Shown here: positions 8,166 to 17,590 of the stretch, piece by piece | Layout: the number at the start of each line of letters is the position of its first letter | Position numbering within the stretch: the stretch's first letter is position 1 | Made by a program: the position numbers and the translations under genes | NCBI RefSeq assembly: GCF_003026475.1 | Contig: NZ_PYMC01000001.1 | Location: 558,001-622,000, forward strand | From: Photobacterium lipolyticum | GTDB lineage: Bacteria > Pseudomonadota > Gammaproteobacteria > Enterobacterales > Vibrionaceae | DNA length: 64,000 nt | Reading direction: 5' to 3' | Notes under the pieces: generated by a model | The model's database searches: none | What the model was told of the DNA's origin: nothing | What the model saw: only the letters and a program-made list of their open reading frames with translations

Positions 8166-9989
8166 CTAAGCATAATAATCCACCCGGTCATCAGCCTGTT
8201 TCACAAACATTTCTATCGCTTCTGAGCCTGAATGCCCCACTTCCGATTCACTGCCTGTGTGATGGCTGCCGCCAGATTGTTGCTGGGTACCACCTTGCTG
8301 ACCAGATTGGCCTGCAAATTGTTGACGCGACGCGTCTTGCTGCACCGTGCTTTGTGCTAACTGTAATCCTTGCTGGTGAAGCATCTCACGTAATCTGGGC
8401 ATTGCCTGTTCAATCAGATCACGGGTTTGCTGATTACCGACCGTAAACTGGACCGAGGCCTGATCCTGATTAAGTGAGAGTTTAATCTGTAACTTACCTA
8501 ACTCTGGTGGATCTAAACGGATATCAACATGTTTGAGGTTCTTCGACATCATCATGTTTACTCGCTCAGCCACTTGATCACCCGCTTGTTCTTTAGACAA
8601 CTGCAACGGGCTTTGTGCCTGCACTAAGGCTTCACTTTTTGCTTGCCCGTTAATACTCTGTTGCCCGGACAAAGAGCTGATCTGATGTGAAAGATCGGCT
8701 GGTTTCGTCTCTGCATTCATGTTGGTCGTATCATCAACCGTCGCAGCCAGAGCAGCACTGTTCATCGCCGTATCCATCAGCCCCGTATCACCGGAAATCG
8801 GATCTGCTGATCCAGCAGCTGTCATCACCATTGCGCCCGCCAGTAGCGGCGATGCCTGAGTAGTTGTCCAGGGGATTACCGGTGCACTGTCTACCGGAGC
8901 CGCCTGAACGGTACCATTGACGACGGTTGCTGGTGTTGCAGCAGCACCTGAAACCGCAGACGTATTTGCCAAGGCTCCCATTGCCAGCCCTGACGTACTC
9001 AGTGACGGCTTATTTAGGTCTGCGGTATCGTCAGCATCAACCCCCGTCTGCATTTCTGCCGGTAACATATCCGCAGGCAACGTGACTTTGCCTTCGACTG
9101 CCAGCTCACCCTCGGTTGGCACCGCCATACCCGCGATCACTTGAGGAATGATATTTTCACTGATTTGTTGCGGTTGCGTCAACTCAGTGGATAGCTCTGC
9201 CGAAATCGCAGCCGTTGGTACTACCATACCCGCGATCACTTGAGGATCTATGCCTTCACTGTTCGGTAACGGTTCGCTCGCTTGGCTATCCGACGCAGTC
9301 ACCTGTGCAGATGACGCTGCAAACACATTAGCCAGTTGCTCCTGACTGAGCTCCGATTTGTTCTTAACGTCCGCTTCAGATAAAGGTAGCCCAGCAAGAT
9401 CCTGCCCACCAGTCACCATCGCTGTTGTTGCCGCCACACCGCCAGTGTCTGGCGGCAAAGTCTTGCCAGCAGTTGAATCCGGCTCAGACAGTTGCTGATT
9501 GGCTGCCGATAAGCGGTTAAGCAATTCTTCACCGTCCGCCATTATCTGCTGCTTACCCTCCGAATCAAGCGCTGTTTCTTGTGAGTCAGCCTGCATGCCC
9601 GAGATTTGTTCGCTCTCAGTAGCAGATGCGCTCAATTTGCTCACTTCGGCGTTCGGTTTTATTTCAGCCAGCTGAACATCATCACTCACCGCATCAGAAT
9701 TAATCTCGCTAGCTAGGTTTTGAGCTGAAACAGAATCAAGCTCCTGATTTTCTGAGTCAACGTTATCTGAACTTACCTTTTTGGCCGCACTCGCTGGCGT
9801 GTCTTGTTCATCACTGATTACGCTTTTCAGCTCACTGGCAAAACGGTCTGATCCATTGCTCGCCGAAGACAGTTGCGGATTACCCTTTACGCTTTCAGCC
9901 GTCGCTTTTCCTTCAGCGGCCACTTTTCCTTTACTCGCTCGAGGTAATGATGTTGAAAAATCTGCTGACAATAGGCTAGACGAATTCAT
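8166..9989 (-). CDS. fliK: FliK, flagellar hook-length control protein
   Basis: Secreted molecular ruler that measures the hook and triggers the FlhB specificity switch. The 607-residue product is long, Ala/Ser/Glu/Gln-rich and low in complexity over residues 1-450, where the phrase PQVIAGM-VPT occurs twice (near 257 and 290). The conserved C-terminal FliK domain starts near residue 470 and includes RLDPPELGKLQIKLSLNQDQ (491-510). The C-terminal tail is Gln/Gly/Ser-rich. A sigma-54-type promoter lies directly upstream, and a 205-bp repeat separates it from fliJ, so it probably heads its own fliKLMNOPQR transcript. Confidence 0.95.
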   Translation of the reverse strand: MNSSSLLSADFSTSLPRASKGKVAAEGKATAESVKGNPQLSSASNGSDRFASELKSVISDEQDTPASAAKKVSSDNVDSENQELDSVSAQNLASEINSDAVSDDVQLAEIKPNAEVSKLSASATESEQISGMQADSQETALDSEGKQQIMADGEELLNRLSAANQQLSEPDSTAGKTLPPDTGGVAATTAMVTGGQDLAGLPLSEADVKNKSELSQEQLANVFAASSAQVTASDSQASEPLPNSEGIDPQVIAGMVVPTAAISAELSTELTQPQQISENIIPQVIAGMAVPTEGELAVEGKVTLPADMLPAEMQTGVDADDTADLNKPSLSTSGLAMGALANTSAVSGAAATPATVVNGTVQAAPVDSAPVIPWTTTQASPLLAGAMVMTAAGSADPISGDTGLMDTAMNSAALAATVDDTTNMNAETKPADLSHQISSLSGQQSINGQAKSEALVQAQSPLQLSKEQAGDQVAERVNMMMSKNLKHVDIRLDPPELGKLQIKLSLNQDQASVQFTVGNQQTRDLIEQAMPRLREMLHQQGLQLAQSTVQQDASRQQFAGQSGQQGGTQQQSGGSHHTGSESEVGHSGSEAIEMFVKQADDRVDYYA

Positions 9990-10027
9990 TGCGACTCTTT
10001 ACATTGAAAATACCAGTCATCTTTTTA

Positions 10028-10043
10028 TGCAAAAAACGCACCA
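10028..10043 (-). promoter_or_regulatory. Predicted sigma-54 promoter of fliK
   Basis: The minus strand reads TGGTGCGTTTTTTGCA: -24 TGG and -12 TTGCA with the GG and GC 10 bases apart. It lies about 38 bases upstream of the fliK start and just inside the boundary of the repeat element. No GTCA-N6-TGAC box is found next to it; only a half match (GTCATCTTTTTATG) is present. Confidence 0.65.
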
Positions 10044-10065
10044 GATCACATAGTTCGAAAAGCGA

Positions 10066-10274
10066 CTAGCTAGTACCCTTTCACAAAAATTATGAATGGT
10101 TGAACAGCTAAACACGTCATCCCGGAATCGAGGGACGATATATCCGGGATCCAGCTCTAACCGTGTGCGCCTTAGATTCCGTATAAGTTCGTTCCTCACT
10201 TTACGGAATGACGAAGTTTGGTGGCTGAACTCCGCAAAACTTCTATTATGAAGTACTCGCCTCCCGCTCCCTAG
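10066..10274. repeat. CTAG-bounded intergenic repeat element, copy B (fliK/fliJ spacer)
   Basis: Inverted copy of the element at 3442-3644. The 99-bp core is 10115-10213. Both flanks also match: the segment containing AGTACTTCATAATAGAAG on the minus strand corresponds to AGTACTTAATCACAGAAG in copy A. It starts with CTAGCTAG and its last CTAG overlaps the TAG stop of fliJ. No coding capacity. It interrupts what is a continuous fliJ-fliK junction in most related clusters. Confidence 0.75.
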
Positions 10275-10708
10275 CGCCTGCGAGAAAACTGCAGGGTCGC
10301 AAATTCATCCATCATCAGTTGTTCTTGCCGATCGAGCTTTTGCTGCCGTTCCGTCTGTTTTTTGTCTAACAGCCATTCGATCGAACGACGCTTTTTTCTT
10401 ACCTCGTGCCAATGTTCGCTGCACTGTTCCACCTGAAAGTCAAACTGATAGCCGGCTTCTTTTTGCTTAGCAAGCGTCTCATCAAGCTGAGTCAGGAATT
10501 TTTGTAAATGACTATACGAACTGGCCGTCAACCCTTGCTGACCACGCACTGAAAACTGTTTACAGTAATCAAGTCGGTACTGTTCAATCTGCTGCAGCTG
10601 CTGAAGATAATTATCCCGTTCTAACCGGGCCTGATTCAACGCGAGCGATGCCTGGTGTTCTTCATCTTTGGTTCTACTTAAAATCAGTTCTAATGCACTG
10701 TCTGACAT
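10271..10708 (-). CDS. fliJ: FliJ, flagellar export coiled-coil stalk protein
   Basis: Soluble coiled-coil protein that fits into the FliI hexamer and links it to FlhA, much like the gamma stalk of F1-ATPase. The 145-residue product is almost wholly charged helix rich in Gln, Arg and Glu (ALELILSRTKDEEHQASLAL; RRSIEWLLDKKQTERQQKLD), typical of the family. It lies 75 bases downstream of fliI on the transcript-distal side. Its stop codon TAG is part of the CTAG that bounds the adjacent repeat. Confidence 0.93.
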   Translation of the reverse strand: MSDSALELILSRTKDEEHQASLALNQARLERDNYLQQLQQIEQYRLDYCKQFSVRGQQGLTASSYSHLQKFLTQLDETLAKQKEAGYQFDFQVEQCSEHWHEVRKKRRSIEWLLDKKQTERQQKLDRQEQLMMDEFATLQFSRRR

Positions 10709-10783
10709 AGCCGTTCCAATCTTCTCAGTCCATTAGCCTCAGGGGCTGTTTATCTTTCAACATAGTTGCTGCGTTTTAGTCTT

Positions 10784-12109
10784 TTATTGACCACTTAAGG
10801 TTGATCGCAACATATTGACGCACATATCGTATGGTACAGACTCTTTCATTTCCTGCTGCAGATAAGCGTCTAGTTTTGGCTTGAAGATAAAGGCTTGGTC
10901 GATACTTGGATCCGTGCCGGGTTTATACGCCCCGATTGAAACCAGATCCTGATTCTTCCGACAAATGGACAAAATCTGCCGCACGGCTTTTGACATCAAC
11001 ATGTGCTCGTCACTCACAATCGCAGGCATTACGCGGCTAACCGAACGTTCAACATCGATGGCCGGATAATGCCCGGCATCGGCCATTTCTCGGGATAATA
11101 CAATGTGACCATCGAGGATCGCCCGCGACGCATCGGCGATGGGATCCTGTAAATCATCCCCTTCGGTCAGCACAGTAAAGAAGGCTGTAATTGACCCCTG
11201 ACTCTCACTACCATTCCCCGCTCGCTCTACCAGCGCCGGTAATTTGGCAAATACTGAAGGCGGATACCCTTTCGTCGCCGGAGGCTCACCCACCGACAAG
11301 GCAATTTCACGCTGAGCCTGAGCAAATCGAGTCAATGAATCCATCAACAACAGAACATCTAACCCCTGATCTCGGAAATATTCCGCGATAGTCAAAGCTG
11401 TCTGGCAGCCTTTTAAACGCATTAAAGGTGACGCATCAGCAGGAGCGGCAATAACCACTGCACGCTGGCGTCCCTCTTCACCGAGGATCTCGTCAATAAA
11501 CTCTTTTACTTCCCGGCCACGTTCGCCGATCAACCCGACCACAACAACCTGCGCTGTCGTGCCGCGGGTCATCATGCCTAGGGTCACCGACTTACCGACT
11601 CCTGAGCCGGCAAATAATCCGATACGCTGCCCTTTACCAACCGAAAGCAAACCATTAATGGCTTTAATACCCACATCAAGCGGCTCTTTAATCGGCTTAC
11701 GCGCTAATGGGTTGATCGGAGTAGCATTGAAGGATGCGCGGGTGGCGGTAAAAATCTCGCCCAAACCGTCAAGCGGATTACCGACGCCATCGATCACCCG
11801 GCCTAATAATTCAGGCCCGACGGGTAAGCCGCTGTCCTGTAACACCGGAGTCACTCTGGCACCGGGCATCACACCAGTAAGCTGTTCACTGGGCATCAGA
11901 AATAAGGTTTCACCCGAGAAGCCAACAACTTCTGCTTCCATCTCACCGTTTAAGGTTTCCACCCGACATAGGCTACCAACAGGCGCACGGCAGCCAATGG
12001 CTTCTAGCGTTAACCCGACAACGCGAACCAGTCGTCCGGAAGCAACAGGGCGACACGCTAACCCTTCAGTCTGGTGTTGAGAAAGTCGCGTTGCCAATGA
12101 AGAAGGCAT
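10784..12109 (-). CDS. fliI: FliI, flagellum-specific ATPase
   Basis: ATPase of the flagellar export apparatus, related to the F1 beta subunit; it promotes unfolding and release of substrates from chaperones. The 441-residue protein has the Walker A loop AGSGVGKS (167-174), a Walker B strand [20 protein letters not shown] and the type III ATPase signature. Length is normal. Its ATG overlaps the fliH stop by one base (TAATG on the coding strand), so translation is coupled to its regulator FliH. Confidence 0.98.
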   Translation of the reverse strand: MPSSLATRLSQHQTEGLACRPVASGRLVRVVGLTLEAIGCRAPVGSLCRVETLNGEMEAEVVGFSGETLFLMPSEQLTGVMPGARVTPVLQDSGLPVGPELLGRVIDGVGNPLDGLGEIFTATRASFNATPINPLARKPIKEPLDVGIKAINGLLSVGKGQRIGLFAGSGVGKSVTLGMMTRGTTAQVVVVGLIGERGREVKEFIDEILGEEGRQRAVVIAAPADASPLMRLKGCQTALTIAEYFRDQGLDVLLLMDSLTRFAQAQREIALSVGEPPATKGYPPSVFAKLPALVERAGNGSESQGSITAFFTVLTEGDDLQDPIADASRAILDGHIVLSREMADAGHYPAIDVERSVSRVMPAIVSDEHMLMSKAVRQILSICRKNQDLVSIGAYKPGTDPSIDQAFIFKPKLDAYLQQEMKESVPYDMCVNMLRSTLSGQ

Positions 12110-12909
12110 TACTGCCCTCCTGCCGTCTGGCTGTTGACTCCATTAAATTGTTGCAGTAGGTGGCGAATACGATCTTCAATAAAATAATCGACTGTGGAGT
12201 CCTGTGACTGCACGTGAAGATCACCACGATTGAGTGACGGCTCCGGTTGTAATGACCACTTTCGCTCTGCCAGATCTTCTTCCCCGTATGCCTTGCGCAC
12301 CACTTCAAGATCATCAGGGTGAAGACTTAGCTTTGTCTGACGCTCGGCTATCGGCAAAGTAGCAATCACTTCACGGATGGTATTGAGTATGACTTGAGGA
12401 TTGGTCTGCACTTCTACCCGTATTAATTCACGGGTCAGGCTGGTTACCAGATTCAGAACCTGATTTTCCACATCGGTATCGAGTTGTTGTAATGGCGTGG
12501 CAAGCTGCTCGATCAACTGAGTGAGATGCGATACCTGCTCACTAATTTGGGTTTGCCCCTGCTCCAGCCCTTGTTCCAGCCCTTGCTCACGGCCTTCTGT
12601 CAGGCCCGTTTCAAGTCCTTCGACCTTACCTGCCTCGAAACCTTCAGCATGCCCGGCAGCTTTGCCCTCTGCAACGCCTTCATCATAGGCAGATTGACGG
12701 ATCTCTTCTAAGTCAGAAGCCGTTAACGGGGGGGGGCCTTGCTCTTCTTCCTCTTCAAGCTCCTCTAGCTGCCAGCGCGGATCGTAATTAAGGACATTAT
12801 CACTTGGTGCCTCTTGTTGCTGGCTGTAGTCCGGGTATGCCCAGCGTTCAAGCTCCTGCGCCTGATGCTCAGAAACACGAAGAAAACCGCGGCGGCGTTC
12901 ATTCGTCAT
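12109..12909 (-). CDS. fliH: FliH, negative regulator of FliI
   Basis: Binds the FliI N-terminus, restrains its ATPase and tethers it to FliN at the C-ring. The 266-residue protein is acidic near residues 50-70 ([13 protein letters not shown]), then has the FliH GxxxG repeat run ([20 protein letters not shown]; continuing [10 protein letters not shown], about 76-118), and a C-terminal V-type-ATPase-E-like domain. The long GxxxG tract is a known family feature. It ends at the start of fliI and follows fliG by 30 bases. Confidence 0.95.
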   Translation of the reverse strand: MTNERRRGFLRVSEHQAQELERWAYPDYSQQQEAPSDNVLNYDPRWQLEELEEEEEQGPPPLTASDLEEIRQSAYDEGVAEGKAAGHAEGFEAGKVEGLETGLTEGREQGLEQGLEQGQTQISEQVSHLTQLIEQLATPLQQLDTDVENQVLNLVTSLTRELIRVEVQTNPQVILNTIREVIATLPIAERQTKLSLHPDDLEVVRKAYGEEDLAERKWSLQPEPSLNRGDLHVQSQDSTVDYFIEDRIRHLLQQFNGVNSQTAGGQ

Positions 12910-12939
12910 ACTGGTAACCTATGACAGGAGTTCATTAGC

Positions 12940-13983
12940 TTACAGGAATTCATCAGCACCACCGCCACCTCCGAGCATTAATTCACCGGCATCGGCCAGA
13001 CGACGGGCGATAGAAAGAATTTCTTTCTGTGCCGCTTCCACATCGGCCACACGGATAGGACCCATTGCTTCCAGGTCGTCTTGCAGCATTTCTGCTGCAC
13101 GTTTTGACATATTACGGAGAATTTTCTCACGCAGGGTATCATCGGCACCTTTAAGGGCTTTCTGCAACAGATCTTGCGGTACGTCACGCAGTAACAACTG
13201 GATCCCGCGATCGTCCACTTCGGCAAGATTTTCAAATACAAACATCAGATCTTGGATTTGTGTTGCCATGTCCTCGTCATTTTCGTGGATCTGATCCATC
13301 AACAAGCCTTCGACATTGTTATCGAGGTAGTTCATGATTTCAGCCGCTGCTTTCAAGCCGCCAATTTTGGCAGCCTGAGTACCAGCCTGACCGGCAAACT
13401 GTTTCTCCATAATGTCATTCAGTTCATGCAATGCTGCTGGCTGAACTTCTTCAAGATTGGCAATACGCATCATCAGATCAAGCCGCACGCGTTCTGGGAA
13501 CTGAGACATTATTTCAGCAGATTGCTCTGGCTCCAGGTATGACAGCACGATAGTCTGGATCTGCGGGTGCTCATTAAGAATAATACTGGCAACCTGACGC
13601 GGATCCATCCATTTCAATGAATCCAGCCCGCGGGAACCACTGCCCATCAGGATTTGATCAACAAGGTTATTCGCCTTATCTTCTCCTAATGCAGCAACCA
13701 GGGTATTACGGACAAAGTCTTCGCTGCCCGAACCGATACTGCTGTACTTCTGAATATCTTCAAGGAAATGGCGATGGACTGCAGAGGCCTTCTCCTGGCT
13801 CAAATCAGCCATACCTGCCATCGAGCTACCGACTCGCTGTACCTGTTTCGGTTCAAGATGGCGAATAATACTGGCCGCATCCTGCTCACTGAGGCTGAGC
13901 AATAAGATCGCCGCTTTCTCAGTGCCACTTAAGGTCATGACATCAAATTTTTTATCTTCTGTGGTTGCGACTTCATTAGCCAT
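12940..13983 (-). CDS. fliG: FliG, flagellar motor switch/torque protein
   Basis: Rotor subunit between the MS ring and C-ring whose C-terminal charged helix meets the stator. The 347-residue protein shows the N-terminal FliF-binding domain, the EHPQ motif (138-141) in the middle domain, and the torque helix region near residues 275-300 with alternating charge (DDTLREKILRNMSKRAAEML). It ends in a Gly-rich tail. It overlaps the end of fliF by 8 bases, so the two are translationally coupled, as expected for partners made in near-equal numbers. Confidence 0.98.
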   Translation of the reverse strand: MANEVATTEDKKFDVMTLSGTEKAAILLLSLSEQDAASIIRHLEPKQVQRVGSSMAGMADLSQEKASAVHRHFLEDIQKYSSIGSGSEDFVRNTLVAALGEDKANNLVDQILMGSGSRGLDSLKWMDPRQVASIILNEHPQIQTIVLSYLEPEQSAEIMSQFPERVRLDLMMRIANLEEVQPAALHELNDIMEKQFAGQAGTQAAKIGGLKAAAEIMNYLDNNVEGLLMDQIHENDEDMATQIQDLMFVFENLAEVDDRGIQLLLRDVPQDLLQKALKGADDTLREKILRNMSKRAAEMLQDDLEAMGPIRVADVEAAQKEILSIARRLADAGELMLGGGGGADEFL

Positions 13984-15724
13984 CTTCGTTTAACCAACCT
14001 TTAACTACTTGCACCGCTAAATCTTGCTCGTTCGCCACCAACGCTCTGACCGCTTTAAGCAGATCTTCATCTTTATGCAGGTTTGGCAGATCTAAATTAC
14101 TGCTACTCAATTCAAAACTTTCCATACCATCGAGCTCAGCACCAATCAAACCAATCCCCTCTTCGCTATTGGCAAGAATCGGTAGGCCATTTTCGTCAAG
14201 CGGCGTACCATCTGAGGCCTGATTCGGATACAACAATTTTTTCATCGCCGGACGAACCAGCACAATGATCACGACAATAATCACTAGGGCCGCAGCCAAC
14301 CAGCGTATCCAGGTATTGAAATTCGGATGATCCCAAATTGGCAAATCAACCAATTGCAGCTCTTCCGGCACCGCAAATGCAACCGAGATGACTTCCAGCA
14401 GATCACCCCGTGACTCAGCAAATCCAACCCCGCCCATTAACAATCTGCGAATTTTGACCAAATCAGCTTCACTGACCGGTACCCGGGTCATTTCACCGGT
14501 TTCAGGGTTAATCACTTGCTTGTAATTGATCGCCACAGATACCGTCTGACGACTGATAGTGCCTGATTGGGCCCGCTTATGACTAATCGTGGTATCTAAT
14601 TCAAAGTTACGGGTGGCTTCACGGTGGACGGAGCCGTTGTTTGAACCCTTGCCTGACTGCATATCGGCAATATCTTGCGGGATAGATGCGTCTGCGGGAG
14701 GCTGATTACTTAATGCTCCGGGAATGCCCGCAACCACATTGCCGTTATTGTAATCTTCCAGCGTGTATTCACTGCGGGTTGATGACGTCGCGGGATCAAA
14801 CTTTTTACGCGTTTCTTCAATCGCGCTGAAGTCCATAGAAATATCGACCTGAGAGGTATAATTTCCCAGACCTAAAACAGGAATTAAAATTGCGTCAATT
14901 TTTTCACGCAGGGCTTTTTCCTGTTTACGCTCTAATTCGTATTCTTTACGTTTCGCCGTCGCAGCCGGATCTTCAGTGCCCGAACTCAACAGCCGACCAT
15001 GTTGATCGGTCACTGTCACTCGGGTTGGTTTCAGACTTGGAACTGCCGTTGCCACCATATCAACAATGGAATCAACTTCTTGCTGACCCAGCATGCCATT
15101 CGATGACAAGGTCAGAAATACAGTTGCTGACGCTTCCTGATTATGGCGTACAAACACGCTTTGCTTAGGCATAGCCAAAAGCACCTGGGCTTTGCGTACC
15201 TGACGGATCTGTTCAATGGCACGAGCAAGCTGACGTTCCCGACTAAGCTTCAGCCGCTCACGTTCAAGACGCTGGGAAACACCAAAGCCCATATCTTGCA
15301 GCAGAATATCATCGCCTTCAGACACCACCGAATTTAACCCCGTACGGGTTAAGTCCAGCTTAATTGCAGCAAAATCATCAGCCGGAACGCGAATCGTGTT
15401 CCCTTCAAGTTTGTAGTTCACTTGCTTCTGATCAAAATGATCAAGGATCGGAATGAGTTCATCGGTGGAATACGTGCCGAGCGGACGCATCTCGGGCTCT
15501 TTTATCCACATCACCACCATGACAATTAATGCCACACAGATAGCGACAGACAGCACGAGAATAACCTGACGTAATAAGTCCAGGTTGCCTAGCATGCTAT
15601 CGACACGAGTGGCGCTTTTTTCATCCGCATCGGGATTATGCAGTTCAAGTTCACTGTCTGTGATAGCAGGAGCCGGTGCATTTCCTGCTACAGCTAATTC
15701 GTGATTTGGTGTTTGTTCCGACAC
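13976..15724 (-). CDS. fliF: FliF, MS-ring protein
   Basis: Builds the MS ring in the inner membrane, the base on which the rod, gate and C-ring assemble. At 582 residues it has an N-terminal cytoplasmic tail, a transmembrane helix at about 54-74, two ring-building motifs in the periplasm, a second helix at about 469-490, and a C-terminal FliG-binding tail (DEDLLKAVRALVANEQDLAV). Length fits Vibrio FliF. It starts 15 bases after fliE. Confidence 0.98.
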   Translation of the reverse strand: MSEQTPNHELAVAGNAPAPAITDSELELHNPDADEKSATRVDSMLGNLDLLRQVILVLSVAICVALIVMVVMWIKEPEMRPLGTYSTDELIPILDHFDQKQVNYKLEGNTIRVPADDFAAIKLDLTRTGLNSVVSEGDDILLQDMGFGVSQRLERERLKLSRERQLARAIEQIRQVRKAQVLLAMPKQSVFVRHNQEASATVFLTLSSNGMLGQQEVDSIVDMVATAVPSLKPTRVTVTDQHGRLLSSGTEDPAATAKRKEYELERKQEKALREKIDAILIPVLGLGNYTSQVDISMDFSAIEETRKKFDPATSSTRSEYTLEDYNNGNVVAGIPGALSNQPPADASIPQDIADMQSGKGSNNGSVHREATRNFELDTTISHKRAQSGTISRQTVSVAINYKQVINPETGEMTRVPVSEADLVKIRRLLMGGVGFAESRGDLLEVISVAFAVPEELQLVDLPIWDHPNFNTWIRWLAAALVIIVVIIVLVRPAMKKLLYPNQASDGTPLDENGLPILANSEEGIGLIGAELDGMESFELSSSNLDLPNLHKDEDLLKAVRALVANEQDLAVQVVKGWLNEDG

Positions 15725-15739
15725 TAACTATATCCTGGA

Positions 15740-16051
15740 TTACACTGGCATATTCATTAATTGTTTATAAGCTTCCACCAGTTTATTGCGAACCTGTACG
15801 GTAGCTTCAAAAGCAACACTCGATTTATTTCTTGCAATCATCACATCGGATAACGACACACTGCGATCCCCTTGATCGAAACGGGTGCTGAGATCGCTCG
15901 ATTGCCCCTGAAGCTGATTAACCGACTTAACCGCATCATTAAGCAATGCACCAAAATCGGCACTGACCTGCTGCCCCGTTGCCGGGCGAGAGGCATTTTG
16001 GGCTTCCAGCTTCAGGCTTTGCATTTCGGTTTGTAGTCCATTGACGTTCAT
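15740..16051 (-). CDS. fliE: FliE, hook-basal body adaptor protein
   Basis: Small export substrate joining the MS ring/FliP-FliR gate to the proximal rod. It is 103 residues, standard for the family, with the conserved C-terminal part SLSDVMIARNKSSVAFEATVQVRNKLVEAY split over residues about 68-97. It is the first gene of the fliEFGHIJ transcript; a sigma-54 promoter and a FleQ-like box lie in the 120-base spacer that separates it from flrC. Confidence 0.97.
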   Translation of the reverse strand: MNVNGLQTEMQSLKLEAQNASRPATGQQVSADFGALLNDAVKSVNQLQGQSSDLSTRFDQGDRSVSLSDVMIARNKSSVAFEATVQVRNKLVEAYKQLMNMPV

Positions 16052-16066
16052 TGTCTTCCTCGTGCT

Positions 16067-16080
16067 GTCATTATATTGAC
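16067..16080. promoter_or_regulatory. FleQ/FlrA-like box in the fliE leader
   Basis: GTCATTATATTGAC, a GTCA-N6-TGAC palindrome with an all-AT spacer, two internal positions away from the Pseudomonas FleQ consensus arms-plus-spacer form. It lies between the predicted sigma-54 promoter and the fliE start, about 30 bases downstream of the predicted start of transcription. FleQ-family activators can act from such close or downstream positions; FlrA binding is inferred. Confidence 0.55.
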
Positions 16081-16116
16081 GTTGGTGTCGATTATCACTG
16101 CTTTTGCTAATTAAAT

Positions 16117-16132
16117 TGCAAACTTAACGCCA
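16117..16132 (-). promoter_or_regulatory. Predicted sigma-54 promoter of the fliE operon
   Basis: Minus strand TGGCGTTAAGTTTGCA: -24 TGGC and -12 TTGCA with correct 10-base GG-GC spacing. It is the only promoter-like element in the flrC-fliE spacer and about 66 bases from the fliE start. Confidence 0.72.
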
Positions 16133-16171
16133 GTTTTATGAATAAACCGTAATAAATCACGATTAATCTAA

Positions 16172-17590
16172 TCAGAGTGGGATCTCAATTCCGGCATCGC
16201 GCATTTTTGCTAACTTGTAGCGCAATGTTCGCGGGCTGATACCCAATTGTTCAGCCACGTCTTTACGTCGGCCTTCACAGGCTTTAATGGTATCAAGAAT
16301 AATAGTGAACTCCTGCTCGCGAAGTTCACTTCCTAATCCGTCTCGTGACGTTGCAACCGAGGCAGGTTCGATATTACGTCGCTCTACATGCGATTGCACT
16401 TCTGCATGCAATTGCACCTCTGTGTGTGATTGTACCGCGGACTGCAGGCTTTGTGCATCCAGCCAGTCAAGTCCTTCCAATAAAATATGTCCACTTTCAA
16501 CACTGAGGCTGTCACATAAAATTAATGCGCGCTGAATGACGTTATCAAGCTCACGCACATTGCCCGGCCACTCATATTGCTGCAATTTCACTTGCGCACT
16601 CTGGTTCAGTACCGGTACCGGTAACCCTTGCTTCATACAATGGCGTTCAATGAAATATTGTGCCAGCGGTACGATATCCCCTTTACGCTCAGTCAGTGCC
16701 GGCCATACTAACGGAAACACATTCAGACGATAATACAGATCTTCGCGGAAATGTCCTTGCGCCACATACTGTTTTAAATCGCGGTTACTGGTCGCCAGAA
16801 CACGGATATCCAGCTTGATGCTTTTACGACTGCCCAAGCGTTCAACTTCGCGCTCTTGTAACACCCGGAGCAGTTTTGCTTGCAGGTTTAAATCCATCTC
16901 ACTGATTTCATCCAGTAAAATAGTGCCACCCTGCGCTTGCTCAAATTTTCCCGGACACGCTTGCACAGCCCCGGTAAATGCGCCTTTTTCATAGCCGAAT
17001 AACGTGGCTTCCAGCATATTATCCGGGATCGCCGCACAGTTAATTGCAACAAATGGGCCTTCGCTGCGGCCGGAGTGATCATGGATATAGCGCGACATTA
17101 CTTCTTTACCGCAACCGCTAGGGCCAAGCACCATCACATTGGCGTCCGTTTTAGCCACCTTATCAGCTAAAGCGAGTAGTTTGAGACTCTTCTCATCGGC
17201 CACAATAGCATGACTTGACTCACTCTTCACTGGCGCATAACGACTCACCATGTTGAGCAGCACTTCGGGGGCAAATGGCTTAGCCATGTAATCAATCGCC
17301 CCCTCTTTCATTGCCGATACTGCATCTTCAATGTTGGCGTAGGCGGTCATTAACAAAACAGGTGTCTTCGGCCAGTGCAGTTTGATATTACGTAATAACC
17401 CCAAACCATCCATACCGGCCATCTGCACATCAGAGACGACAATATCAACCGGTTCAGACTTCAATATCAGTAAAGCTTGCTCTGCACTGTCTGCTTCTAA
17501 CCATTGGTAGCCAGCCAACGCTAATGTATCAATCAAGGCTTCACGCAAGCCTTCATCATCTTCTACGACTAATACGCGGCTTTGATTCAT
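16172..17590 (-). CDS. flrC: FlrC, sigma-54-dependent flagellar response regulator
   Basis: NtrC-type activator phosphorylated by FlrB that turns on hook-basal body and core flagellin genes. The 472-residue protein has a receiver domain with phospho-acceptor D54 in VVSDVQMAGMDG, an AAA+ domain with Walker A GPSGCGKE (156-163) and the sigma-54 contact loop GAFTGA (203-208), and a C-terminal Fis-type helix-turn-helix (ISPRTLRYKLAKMRDAGI). Between the AAA+ and DNA-binding domains is an unusual linker with three 6-residue repeats (SAVQSH, TEVQLH, AEVQSH). Its start overlaps the flrB stop by 4 bases. Confidence 0.97.
   Translation of the reverse strand: MNQSRVLVVEDDEGLREALIDTLALAGYQWLEADSAEQALLILKSEPVDIVVSDVQMAGMDGLGLLRNIKLHWPKTPVLLMTAYANIEDAVSAMKEGAIDYMAKPFAPEVLLNMVSRYAPVKSESSHAIVADEKSLKLLALADKVAKTDANVMVLGPSGCGKEVMSRYIHDHSGRSEGPFVAINCAAIPDNMLEATLFGYEKGAFTGAVQACPGKFEQAQGGTILLDEISEMDLNLQAKLLRVLQEREVERLGSRKSIKLDIRVLATSNRDLKQYVAQGHFREDLYYRLNVFPLVWPALTERKGDIVPLAQYFIERHCMKQGLPVPVLNQSAQVKLQQYEWPGNVRELDNVIQRALILCDSLSVESGHILLEGLDWLDAQSLQSAVQSHTEVQLHAEVQSHVERRNIEPASVATSRDGLGSELREQEFTIILDTIKACEGRRKDVAEQLGISPRTLRYKLAKMRDAGIEIPL
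16387..16440. repeat. 18-bp in-frame triplicate repeat inside flrC
   Basis: Three consecutive 18-bp units: CATGCGATTGCACTTCTG, CATGCAATTGCACCTCTG and a more diverged third beginning TGTGTGATTGTACC. Each encodes six residues of the interdomain linker of FlrC, so unit gain or loss would keep the frame. Confidence 0.75.

Noticed and set aside
11559-12080. 173-residue plus-strand reading frame
   Set aside because: Antisense to the well-conserved fliI gene; Pro/Ser-rich content is typical of a reverse shadow.
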